Shown: in pieces, positions 32,297 through 41,087 of the stretch
How the letters are laid out: every line of letters begins with the position of its first letter
How positions within the stretch are numbered: position 1 is the first letter of the stretch
NCBI GenBank assembly: GCA_022509125.1
Contig: JAFLTU010000010.1
Location: 1-59,224, forward strand
Length of the DNA stretch: 59,224 bases
DNA from: Muribaculaceae bacterium
Lineage (GTDB): Bacteria > Bacteroidota > Bacteroidia > Bacteroidales > Muribaculaceae
Direction of reading: 5' to 3'
The notes under the pieces: model-generated
What the model was told of the DNA's origin: nothing
Seen by the model: only the letters and a program-made list of their open reading frames with translations
Database searches by the model: none
Translations under genes and position numbers: made by a program

Positions 32297-34882
32297 ATGA
32301 GAAAATCTCTGTCTTTAAAATATAGTCTTATTCTATTTGCAGGAATCCTTGCTCTTGCGGCAAGCTCCTGCAAGGATGATTTTATGGCCGACACCCCCGA
32401 AGGAGATAACGACAATATCCTCGTCTCCGCCAAACTGACGGCTGCCGTCAACACCCGTAACGAGTATATCGACGAGGGAAATATCGCTAGTGGAACCTAC
32501 TATCTTTATTATCCACGCAAATCGTCTTCAAGCAACGTAAACCATGCAATGGTGGATTTCGGGGATGCCGAGGGACCTACCACTGGTTTTGCTTATTTCT
32601 TCGACACTGAAGGCAAAAAGAGGGATCTAAAATGGAAACACGTCTACAACGAGGGCCTCTCGTCTCAGACCTTCCATCTGCATAACATTGATTCTACTCT
32701 CTTCACCATCTACCATGACAACCATTGGCAACACCTTCGTTTCAATGTTAAGAATGTGGTCAATCCCTACCGGACAAGTCCGCTCGACACCATCAACGCC
32801 ACCAACGACCTAATCTATGGCGTAGGCAAAGGCACCCGAAATAGCGGCAAACTGGAATTCGAGCTAAACCACATCATGTCGCTCCTTAAAGTCAATATCG
32901 AGGTCTTCTGCGCTAACGACGGGTTCCAAATGAATCTTGACAATGCAGAGGTGATCATTACCGATGTCTCCACCGAACTCGGTGTCTTCGATATGCGCGA
33001 CCCTGTGCTCTTCGAATATAACACCAGCACATCCACCACAGCTAACTCGGGTGGATATAACCATACTCCGGGCTACTACCGCAATATTCAAGACGTAAAA
33101 CTCGTAGACCCGGAAAACCCAAATGCTCAGTGGGCAACCAACCATCCCGGCCTTGTGGATGATGAATTCAAAGACCATTTCACAAACCATGTCTATGAGA
33201 CTATGAGATGGATCATGCCTCCACAGTCAATTCCCACCAATTCATCGTCACCCAGAGCAAAGCTGATTGTCAAGGTGCCCTACGAAGATGCCACCGGAAG
33301 CCCCGGACCCGAAAAATATAAGGTCTTTTCAGGACAGATCCCTCCCGTGATGTTCAAGATCGATTCCGACGGGAGCTACTACCCTTCTCCTGAAGTCTTT
33401 TCCTTCAAAGGAGGCCACCAGATTAATATCACCGCCTCAATCAATTCTCCTGAAACAGAACTTACTTTTGCTCCGGTCACCATCGAGGCCTGGGCTAGCA
33501 AAGGATCTTTCACCGTCACTACCAAACAGGCCGGTATATATAATTCCTCCGATTTCTATAATGTGGCAAGACTCTATGCTGCGGGACACATCGACCAGCT
33601 CGAACGTTTCGGCTCGGTTGACGACGATCTCTGTTCACTCCAAATTTGGGGTAATATCACACTCGATCTCGAAAAAATCAAGGAGAGCATGAAAAGCTCC
33701 GGAGATGTCGAGGGAGGGCAAAACTTCGAGTTCTGTTTCAACGGCTATACTGTAACTGTCTCTCAAGAGGGTGAAGAGGATAAAATTCTTGAGGGGGCTG
33801 TCGGCCAGGAGGAACTTTACAATATAGTCACCGGACTTGACCTCCACAATTATAAGGCCATCCTTACTCCGGAAGATTTTCTGACACTCATTGACTTCTG
33901 CAACGCTGAAGAGCCAAACAAAGAAGACCTCAAGAAATACGGCTACTTCAACAACATGGATAACACCTTCACCTTTGATATTCGCACAGATATTACACTT
34001 GATATAAAAGATGTCTACCAGAAAATATCTTGGAAAGTACTCGGCTACGATATAATATTTGATGAAGCCAACAGCTCTGTCGTAACAATTAATCTTACTG
34101 ACAATGCAGTTCTCACTGCACAATCCACCGATGTTATAGATAAACTGAAGCAGATTGTAGTGAAAAATCCTACTAATACAGCCGGTTTCTATGATAACGA
34201 CAGTTTCTTGTTTATGATTGAGTGTTACAACAATTATGCTAACATTTATCCTGATCTGCTTGGAATATATGGTACAAAAGACGCAAAGACCGGCAAATGG
34301 ACTTTTTATGACAGTTTTAATAGTTATCCAAAGCCAGCCGGAGATTATTCTTCCACTATATATATAGATGGTGATTATGCTTTTGCAGGTATGATACCCG
34401 GAGGCCCGAACAATAATCCTGAATATGGATATTCTGCAAAATCAAATGCTTTTCTCAGTGTTTCTAATGATTATGTCACCTATTCAAGTGGTAATGCAGA
34501 CTATGGTAACTGGATACATTTAACGGCGGCTGATAGCAAGACTACTAATTTGGCTACCACCATCTCATATTATAATTCCAAAAACACAAGATATCTCTTT
34601 AATGAATGTGGTTACTTCAAGGATACAAAATGGCATTTCCCAATCCACCCGGATTACACTTCCGAGGAATTCAACACCATTTTCGGCACCATGCAAGTTG
34701 ACTACGAAAACAAGAAATGGGACTATGAATTCACATGGGAGGGGGAATTCATAATATCTGACGCACCCGTGGAAGAGGGTTCTGAAGAAACAGAGACCTT
34801 GATTCTCGATTTCAATTCACTTGATGATAGGGAAATGTTCCATAGTATCATGGATGGATCCTACTGGAAGAAGTTTAAATAA
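32297..34882 (+). CDS. Fimbrillin-family accessory pilus lipoprotein with repeated C-terminal modules
   Basis: 861 aa, the largest subunit. Lipobox LAASSC near residue 25 and a Thr-Arg site at 54 (AAVNTRNE). An N-terminal Mfa-like domain (LEFELNHIMSLLKVNIEV near 195; GGHQINITASINSPE near 375) is followed from about 410 by several copies of a module of the form helix, (Y/F/C)G, then W-x-F-x-I: for example LIDFCN with YGYFNN, MIECYNNY with IYGTKD and TGKWTFYD, and LFNECGYF with KWHFPI. Bases 34080-34640 are visibly richer in AT and use different codons from the flanks. It begins 2 bp after the previous gene. A tip or adhesive role is inferred. Confidence 0.65.
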   Translation: MRKSLSLKYSLILFAGILALAASSCKDDFMADTPEGDNDNILVSAKLTAAVNTRNEYIDEGNIASGTYYLYYPRKSSSSNVNHAMVDFGDAEGPTTGFAYFFDTEGKKRDLKWKHVYNEGLSSQTFHLHNIDSTLFTIYHDNHWQHLRFNVKNVVNPYRTSPLDTINATNDLIYGVGKGTRNSGKLEFELNHIMSLLKVNIEVFCANDGFQMNLDNAEVIITDVSTELGVFDMRDPVLFEYNTSTSTTANSGGYNHTPGYYRNIQDVKLVDPENPNAQWATNHPGLVDDEFKDHFTNHVYETMRWIMPPQSIPTNSSSPRAKLIVKVPYEDATGSPGPEKYKVFSGQIPPVMFKIDSDGSYYPSPEVFSFKGGHQINITASINSPETELTFAPVTIEAWASKGSFTVTTKQAGIYNSSDFYNVARLYAAGHIDQLERFGSVDDDLCSLQIWGNITLDLEKIKESMKSSGDVEGGQNFEFCFNGYTVTVSQEGEEDKILEGAVGQEELYNIVTGLDLHNYKAILTPEDFLTLIDFCNAEEPNKEDLKKYGYFNNMDNTFTFDIRTDITLDIKDVYQKISWKVLGYDIIFDEANSSVVTINLTDNAVLTAQSTDVIDKLKQIVVKNPTNTAGFYDNDSFLFMIECYNNYANIYPDLLGIYGTKDAKTGKWTFYDSFNSYPKPAGDYSSTIYIDGDYAFAGMIPGGPNNNPEYGYSAKSNAFLSVSNDYVTYSSGNADYGNWIHLTAADSKTTNLATTISYYNSKNTRYLFNECGYFKDTKWHFPIHPDYTSEEFNTIFGTMQVDYENKKWDYEFTWEGEFIISDAPVEEGSEETETLILDFNSLDDREMFHSIMDGSYWKKFK

Positions 34883-34889
34883 ATTAGAA

Positions 34890-36611
34890 ATGAAGCGACA
34901 CTATTATATTTCTATTTTAACCCTTCTTCTCCCACTCGTCGGGGGTTCATGCTCTTCAGATGTGGAGAGGGAACAACCCCGGAACACAGAAGTCACTTCT
35001 CATGTCGAGGTGGCTCTCGACGATATGGAGATTTACGCTACCCGCGCGAATAAAAATAATTTCGACGGATGGTCGATCGCCACATTCAGCACAGGTGACG
35101 TCGTCGGTATGTATGCCACCACGGGTCGTCAAAACCCCGAAGACCTTGACGACTTCTCCCTCCCGATATGGAACGAGAAAATGAACTACGAGGGACGCAC
35201 CGGCAACTACTACCGCTTCGGCAATGCCGAAGTGGTGATGGACCCAACTAAGGTCAGCACAACTTCGGGCTATAACTATTCCTCGATGTATTATCCGCAT
35301 TTCTCCGAGATGCCCGATCCAAATATCTTCCTGCCCTCAATGCTCGAAAAGGGTCTCTCCCTTCGTGAAATTGACCCTAAAGATGGCATCGAAAAGTGTC
35401 AGGACCTGATGATAACATCATCTACTCGTATCACTTTGACGGAGGGTGTGCTCCGCCCATCTTTCAAGCATTATTGCTTCAATCTCGTCTTGCAGCGAGG
35501 TTACGGTTTCGACGAACCGAAAGACCCGAGAATCTGGGTTGTGAGCCGGCAACCATTTACAGATGCACGTATCACACGATATCAATACACCAACACTGCG
35601 GGTGAGTTCCAATGGACTCTGCAATATATTCCCGAAGAAGGTGAAAACCCGATGGGGAGAATTCTGGACGAACTCCCCGGATTTGATGTCAACAAATATG
35701 CTGTCTGGCAGGCATGGGAGGGGGAACAGTTTAAAGGGGTAGACTCTTATTATGTCTTGTTGCCTCCAAAGGAGGTTATGTTTATCATGATTCAAGACAA
35801 TTACGGAGACTGGCACAACGTCACCGACTTCTATATCGGTAGTGCCGGTTCAAAGGTAGGCACAAGCGGCACCCGTTACGTTGTCTCTATTTCACTCGAA
35901 GGGCTCGACGTGGTGGTACGGCCCGTTTTTGTTGAAAAATGGGACGAGGAACTGACGATCACAGACCAAAGGAAAGTGGGCATCAACAATTTCGGCGATT
36001 ACAGCGAGTGGGTCACTCTTTATAACTCATATACTTCAAACAACCGTAGTGCAAGCCTTATCGATGACTTGAGGCAATATGGCGATGCCAAAGACGACGG
36101 CGATGGGGTGAGATGGAGGTTTTATATAAATTCCGACATCGACTTTGCCAACCGTGCAGACTATACGATGATTGCAAAGCTCGAGGATGTATTGGAGGGT
36201 TCGAGCACCTACACCAACTATACAATTTCAAACGTGAAAGGCGACCTGATCGACAATATGACAGCCACAGGGGAACTTCGTGCTCTCGATTTCAAAAAAC
36301 TTTACGTTATTCAAAAGGAGGGTCAAGACGGAGAATTCGGTGGACTCGTAAATAATATGGACGACGGTCTCATCGAGAATTGCAATATCATAAACGGAGT
36401 GGTGGTGGGAAACGGTCCGGTCGGCATGTTGGTCGGCACGATCAACAACGGCACCATCAAGGATTGTAATATCTCCGGCGATGCTATTGGAGTAAAGAGC
36501 TACCAAAACAGCCAAAGCAATATAGTGGAAGGGCTTTTCGGAACTGTCAACGGTTATCCGCTCCTTGAAAACGTCAACACCACCGGACTCAAATTCATCA
36601 TAAACAATTAA
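34890..36611 (+). CDS. Fimbrillin-family accessory pilus lipoprotein with beta-helix end
   Basis: 573 aa from the ATG at 34890; the longer frame overlaps the previous gene. Lipobox GGSC (Cys 21), Thr-Arg site at 52 (IYATRANK). The Mfa-like part spans about 35-370 (FKHYCFNLVLQRGYG near 190). It continues with the module WVTLYNSYTSN, LRQYGDAKD and WRFYINSDIDF (about 370-420) and ends in short beta-helix turns with GGLVNNMDDGLIENCNI, GMLVGTINNGTIKDCNI and GLFGTVNGYPLLENVN. These GLUG-like turns occur in surface adhesins. The next gene starts 4 bp later. Confidence 0.7.
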   Translation: MKRHYYISILTLLLPLVGGSCSSDVEREQPRNTEVTSHVEVALDDMEIYATRANKNNFDGWSIATFSTGDVVGMYATTGRQNPEDLDDFSLPIWNEKMNYEGRTGNYYRFGNAEVVMDPTKVSTTSGYNYSSMYYPHFSEMPDPNIFLPSMLEKGLSLREIDPKDGIEKCQDLMITSSTRITLTEGVLRPSFKHYCFNLVLQRGYGFDEPKDPRIWVVSRQPFTDARITRYQYTNTAGEFQWTLQYIPEEGENPMGRILDELPGFDVNKYAVWQAWEGEQFKGVDSYYVLLPPKEVMFIMIQDNYGDWHNVTDFYIGSAGSKVGTSGTRYVVSISLEGLDVVVRPVFVEKWDEELTITDQRKVGINNFGDYSEWVTLYNSYTSNNRSASLIDDLRQYGDAKDDGDGVRWRFYINSDIDFANRADYTMIAKLEDVLEGSSTYTNYTISNVKGDLIDNMTATGELRALDFKKLYVIQKEGQDGEFGGLVNNMDDGLIENCNIINGVVVGNGPVGMLVGTINNGTIKDCNISGDAIGVKSYQNSQSNIVEGLFGTVNGYPLLENVNTTGLKFIINN

Positions 36612-36615
36612 GGTA

Positions 36616-38883
36616 ATGATCAAGCCATACATATATTATCTTTTGGCGATTTTTTTCTCGACGGCCCTGTTTGGATGTCGGGAAGACTCCTTCTCTTTGT
36701 CTGATGAAGATATCAGGCCCGGTGAAGTCAGACTGAATGTGGTCATTGATAATTTCGCAGGCAATACTCGCGGAATAATGGAGGAATCCAAAGAATTTTT
36801 CGATGTGGGAGAACTCTTGCATATCCAGGCAATTTATCACTGTGACCACAACGGTGAAAAATATAAGACCAGGCAATATGGACTCCTGGAATATAAAGGC
36901 CATGGCAAATGGGAGCCTCATAACTCATCACGCTCCCTCAACTGGCCCGATGAGGCTGTCACAGGCGATTTCAAGGCTTTTTTTCTGGCAGGAAGCACCG
37001 GAGAACTCAACGGGAATATATCCCCTGCTAAGTTGCTCTCGGATTTCAAATTTGCTGAAGTACCTCTCAAAGGGGAAGTAACCGGCATTGACTATGGCAC
37101 AACCGTCAGCCTCCGGATGACCCATCTCTTTACTTACATAACCCTTAACGAGATGGACAACGGAGTGGCCAGCGACCTTTGGTTCTCAATCCCCTCCATT
37201 CCGGGAGAAAGAGAGCTGAACAACGCTTTTTATCTTGACTTCAATCCCGATCCCGAATCATTTGACATCACTCCCACATTTACTCAAATTCCAAGCTCCG
37301 ACTATAAAGACAGTCAAGGCAACGGACTGGTCTTTGTAAAGGCCAAACTCAATGAAACGCCAGGGGAAAATGATATCGGCACTATGGTCAGCTATTTTCT
37401 TGAACCGGGGGTCTATCATACCTTCGACCTCATCTATCCCCGAGGCAGAAATTCTTACGCCACATATCTTTCCTACAACCGCGACCTTGAATTTGTCACC
37501 GGTAAAGATGGTCTCAAGGCCAATTTCAGATATGTGTTCAGTATTTTGAAATCATTAGGGATAATCGTTCAGCAAAATCCCGACGATGGTTGGGATGAAA
37601 AAGAACCCACAATTATTGTCGATGTTGAGGAGTTCCTGAGAGCCGTCAACAGAGGCACCGATTATTTCGTGGAGGATCTTAACAGCGGAGAGCAAATCCA
37701 AATTTTGGAACGAACTTCAAATGGCACCCGGCTGTTGCAAAACATCGACTTCAATTATGAATATTATGCCTCGATGGGTTCGGATAATTTCAAGGCAGTA
37801 TTGAATTCCGTTTTCGACGGTAATTACCATTACATCTACCATACGGCGTGTCCTCTCTTCTATGCCAACTATGGCACCATTACAAATCTAGGTATTCGCG
37901 ACTCAGAAACCCGTCAGCCTCTCGTCTCTTGTGAACACTGGGAAGAAGGTGGATTCGACAATGACCTTAGTTATAACGGACTGATCGCTTCCTATAACTA
38001 TGCCACAGTAATCAATGTCAGAGTCGATAATGCCAAAATGGAGGTCAAAGTGTTGGGAAGAGGCACCCAAGAATCCCACAACATCTCACTCCTTTTTGGA
38101 GTGAACCGTGGAAATATCTACGACATTGGTCTCGCCGGAAAGTTGCAGCTATCTGTCAGCAATTATCCTGACCGCGAGATTATTCCGAGAGTGAATATCG
38201 GAACTGCCACAGCTCAAAACCTCGGCAGCATCTCGGGGCTGTCATATATTGAAGATAAAAACCATGACTATGATTATCCCGAAATAAAAATCCTAAATAA
38301 TTGCATAGGCTCCAATGGTGTTTATAAGGTAGGAGGTGTCTGTGGAAACAATATGGGCACCCTTGAGGAAATTTTCCTTCCTGTAGTAAGCGTGGATGCC
38401 TCTGCGAGTCAAGGGCTGGAATCCTATCTTGGAGGCATCGCGGGGGAAATTCCCACTTCAAATTCGGGAAGTCCCCGAATCTCCGGATGTATTGTCAGAG
38501 GTGATGTGAAGGCCGGTGAAGTGAAATCTGTGGTAAATCTTCTCTCCCTATCCTATACCGGTGGACTAGCCGGATCTGCAAATGTCCAATGTATCCTGAT
38601 CAACAATAGCGTTTCCATAGATGTAGTCGGCCCCTCCTCGCAAGAGGATGGAGTGGAGTATGGTCAAGGGGGAGCCTTCGGGATTCTTAAAAGTCTCGAG
38701 GGATATTCCGAAGGAGATATCGACGACCTCGCCTGCTATCCAAATAAGCTTTCGGGTCCGGGATATACCGGCAATTTTGCCGGCATTGTCCCAAAAGGCT
38801 ATGGCTGGGAGGAACATTTCCAAAATAAAAATATCAGTTTGAAGCAGTCTGTAGACCGGAACATAGGCCGGATTGAGGATTGA
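36616..38883 (+). CDS. Fimbrillin-family accessory pilus lipoprotein with GLUG-like beta-helix
   Basis: 755 aa. Lipobox ALFGC (Cys 21) and Thr-Arg site at 52 (AGNTRGIM). The Mfa-like part (about 35-320) has SLRMTHLFTYITLNEM. A long beta-helical end follows: EEFLRAVNRG, LLQNIDFNYEYY, LFYANYGTITNLGI, GLIASYNYATVINVRV, LFGVNRGNIYDIGL, GGVCGNNMGTLEE, LGGIAGEIP and TGGLAGSAN. Each G(L/G)(I/V)xxxxx turn is a GLUG-like rung. The domain order suggests a pilin head with an exposed adhesive rod. It lies 4 bp after the previous gene. Confidence 0.72.
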   Translation: MIKPYIYYLLAIFFSTALFGCREDSFSLSDEDIRPGEVRLNVVIDNFAGNTRGIMEESKEFFDVGELLHIQAIYHCDHNGEKYKTRQYGLLEYKGHGKWEPHNSSRSLNWPDEAVTGDFKAFFLAGSTGELNGNISPAKLLSDFKFAEVPLKGEVTGIDYGTTVSLRMTHLFTYITLNEMDNGVASDLWFSIPSIPGERELNNAFYLDFNPDPESFDITPTFTQIPSSDYKDSQGNGLVFVKAKLNETPGENDIGTMVSYFLEPGVYHTFDLIYPRGRNSYATYLSYNRDLEFVTGKDGLKANFRYVFSILKSLGIIVQQNPDDGWDEKEPTIIVDVEEFLRAVNRGTDYFVEDLNSGEQIQILERTSNGTRLLQNIDFNYEYYASMGSDNFKAVLNSVFDGNYHYIYHTACPLFYANYGTITNLGIRDSETRQPLVSCEHWEEGGFDNDLSYNGLIASYNYATVINVRVDNAKMEVKVLGRGTQESHNISLLFGVNRGNIYDIGLAGKLQLSVSNYPDREIIPRVNIGTATAQNLGSISGLSYIEDKNHDYDYPEIKILNNCIGSNGVYKVGGVCGNNMGTLEEIFLPVVSVDASASQGLESYLGGIAGEIPTSNSGSPRISGCIVRGDVKAGEVKSVVNLLSLSYTGGLAGSANVQCILINNSVSIDVVGPSSQEDGVEYGQGGAFGILKSLEGYSEGDIDDLACYPNKLSGPGYTGNFAGIVPKGYGWEEHFQNKNISLKQSVDRNIGRIED

Positions 38884-38938
38884 AGGATAAACTTAAAAGC
38901 TCGACGGATTGAATTCTATTCTAACAGAGCCCACAATT

Positions 38939-40729
38939 ATGCAGAAGAAGATCAAGAAATATATTGATAAAAGAAGTTTTTGCAAGCCGGCAATGGTGGC
39001 ATTGGCAGCAACTGTGTGGCTGACAGGTTGTCGCGAGGATAACGTCACTCCGGAGGTATTCTCATCCGATGGCATCCATTTCGGGGCAGTCATTACGGGT
39101 CCGGAGCAGTTGTTGACACGTGCAAACAACAACACTTATAATATCACTACGGAATTCTACGATTGTAAGTATCATGTCCGAGTAGAGGGTCAGGATTACG
39201 ACAAAGAATGGAAATCGAAGGCGGCCACTTATGTAATTCCTTCCGGATATGAAGCTACAATAATCCCCGACACCGACCAAACCCCGCTCAATTGGTTCTC
39301 GAGAGATGGAGAGCATGATTTCTGGGCATGGACTTGGCCTCACGACCTTAGTTATGCTCCCGACAATGACGACCCGCGCGAAGAAATAACCCTCATTTTT
39401 GAAGATACAGACCTCAACGGCACCACAAGCAGCTCCGCCGGCACTTGGCGGGAGGATTCCTGGAAAAACGGGAAAGCCCTCGAGCAACTGATAGGGGCCC
39501 ACACCGGTCCCTCGGTCTATAACGAGCATGGCATGTATGTCCCTCTCAGATTCCGTCATCTTGTCTCCAAAATCATCATCAGTAAATTCTATGTGGTCGA
39601 CAATGTCAACGGCACAACAATCGACAATCTGAAGGGCACCATCACTTTCTATGGAATGCCCCGGGAAACCAAATTGCTCACGAGTCCCCGTGATGCTGAA
39701 GGGAATCCGATGAGCCCACGGGTAGCTCTCCCGGAAGGGTGGGACTATGATCCCTCGGTGGGAGTGAAATATGCCGTATGCAACTCCGGACTCGCATTGC
39801 GCTGGGAGGGTTATGATCCTTATTACTATGCTTCAACCATGCCTCGCGACTGTTGGTATATTCCACCCGAACTTGATTTCAGTCAACTCTCTTTCAAAAT
39901 CGAGATTTTCGAATATCAAAACGGGAATTGGGAACTTAGCCAGACCCATGGCAAGCATGGAGCATATTACGGTGATTTCAGAAACGTCACGTTCTCTCGG
40001 TCTTCAAACGGGTCCGGATATGATGACACGGTTAATCCCGGCAGCGATGTCAATATTCTTCATGCGGGGGAGTATCTTTCCCTCACTATAAACCTTTACG
40101 AGAAGGGTAATCCGGTGGTGCATGGAAACATTCTCGACTGGACCACTTCTTCAAAAGAAAGCCCCGGACATTCTCATATCCAGCAAGGTCTATATTCCGT
40201 GGAAGAAGTTAGGGAACTCTCATCGGTGATGAATGGGACTGATTCAGAACTCAAGGAACAGTATTACGAGCTTTTCGGTTCAGGGAAAACCACGGCGGAC
40301 GATTATCCCAAAGATGAATACCCGGATTATAAAGAAATTTATGGTAAAGACCTGAAGATTTTCGAACTCTACGACGACATTGGATCCGAGGCTGCCACTT
40401 CGGGCACTTCAAGTTCAAAGGTATTTGACCTTTATGTCAACGACGATTATATCCTCGACGGACGGGGCCACACAATAAATGTGACGAGCAGTTATGTCTA
40501 CACCGGCAACATCCGGGATGTTTATTTGAGGTATTATAACTCCAGTTCATCAACTTATACTGAATATGTGGTATATATCGATAAGATGGGTGATATCTGG
40601 AGAGTTGATCCGGAAACTTATGAGATGACAGCCACAGGTCTGAGCGTGATTCACCCTGAATATCGGTCCTTCACGCTATGGATCTGGAACCCTCCCAGAC
40701 TCGATTTCAGCGCCAGCAATCTCTATTGA
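38939..40729 (+). CDS. Fimbrillin-family accessory pilus lipoprotein, last gene of the operon
   Basis: 596 aa from the ATG at 38939; an upstream ATG at 38909 would weaken the signal peptide. Lipobox WLTGC (Cys 31) and Thr-Arg site at 61 (QLLTRANN). The Mfa-like part has PLRFRHLVSKIIISKFYVV near 205 and a typical AGEYLSLTINLYEKG then NILDW near 390. The last 170 residues (VEEVRELSSVMN, LYDDIGSEA, YILDGRGHTINVTSSY, GNIRDVYLRYY) read as a capped beta-helix. It lies 55 bp after the previous gene and no clear terminator follows. Confidence 0.7.
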   Translation: MQKKIKKYIDKRSFCKPAMVALAATVWLTGCREDNVTPEVFSSDGIHFGAVITGPEQLLTRANNNTYNITTEFYDCKYHVRVEGQDYDKEWKSKAATYVIPSGYEATIIPDTDQTPLNWFSRDGEHDFWAWTWPHDLSYAPDNDDPREEITLIFEDTDLNGTTSSSAGTWREDSWKNGKALEQLIGAHTGPSVYNEHGMYVPLRFRHLVSKIIISKFYVVDNVNGTTIDNLKGTITFYGMPRETKLLTSPRDAEGNPMSPRVALPEGWDYDPSVGVKYAVCNSGLALRWEGYDPYYYASTMPRDCWYIPPELDFSQLSFKIEIFEYQNGNWELSQTHGKHGAYYGDFRNVTFSRSSNGSGYDDTVNPGSDVNILHAGEYLSLTINLYEKGNPVVHGNILDWTTSSKESPGHSHIQQGLYSVEEVRELSSVMNGTDSELKEQYYELFGSGKTTADDYPKDEYPDYKEIYGKDLKIFELYDDIGSEAATSGTSSSKVFDLYVNDDYILDGRGHTINVTSSYVYTGNIRDVYLRYYNSSSSTYTEYVVYIDKMGDIWRVDPETYEMTATGLSVIHPEYRSFTLWIWNPPRLDFSASNLY

Positions 40730-40801
40730 TGCGGCTGAAGGGTTACAATCCGGCTTAAAACCTTCTCAATAAATCTTCTCAAGGCCTTTGCAAATCTTGC
40801 A

Positions 40802-40833
40802 TTTGTGGAATTGAAATATATTTTATAAATTTG
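40802..40833 (+). promoter_or_regulatory. Promoter of rpmH
   Basis: TTTG at 40802-40805, 20 bases, then TAAATTTG at 40826-40833, an exact consensus. The leader to the ATG at 40868 is about 30 bases. Confidence 0.8.
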
Positions 40834-40867
40834 CAGACTGAATAAAAAGAAATAAACACACATAAAG

Positions 40868-41023
40868 ATGAAAAGAACATTCCAGCCATCCAACCGCAGA
40901 AGAGTCAACAAGCACGGTTTCCGCGAAAGAATGGCCACAAAAGACGGACGCAAAGTGTTGTCACGTCGCAGGGCCAAGGGGCGTGCTTCTCTGACGGTGT
41001 CAGACCATCTCGCTAGCAAGTGA
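40868..41023 (+). CDS. rpmH: Ribosomal protein bL34
   Basis: 51 aa, very basic, beginning [20 protein letters not shown] and continuing [19 protein letters not shown], the near-universal bL34 sequence. It is a 50S subunit protein. The gene is monocistronic here, with its own consensus promoter and a strong terminator. In many bacteria rpmH neighbours rnpA and dnaA; that arrangement is absent here, as is usual in Bacteroidetes. Confidence 0.97.
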   Translation: MKRTFQPSNRRRVNKHGFRERMATKDGRKVLSRRRAKGRASLTVSDHLASK

Positions 41024-41033
41024 GAAAAATGAC

Positions 41034-41058
41034 GAGGAGGCTGGAGGCCTCCTTTTTA
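41034..41058 (+). terminator. Intrinsic terminator of rpmH
   Basis: GGAGGC at 41036-41041 pairs with GCCTCC at 41047-41052 around the loop TGGAG, and T residues follow at 41053-41057. Confidence 0.85.
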
Positions 41059-41087
41059 TTTCTTATCCTGTTTTCTTAAGGTGACAT

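Noticed and set aside
40723..41019. 98-codon minus-strand frame across rpmH
   Set aside because: It is the antisense shadow of rpmH and of its promoter; the plus-strand protein is plainly bL34.
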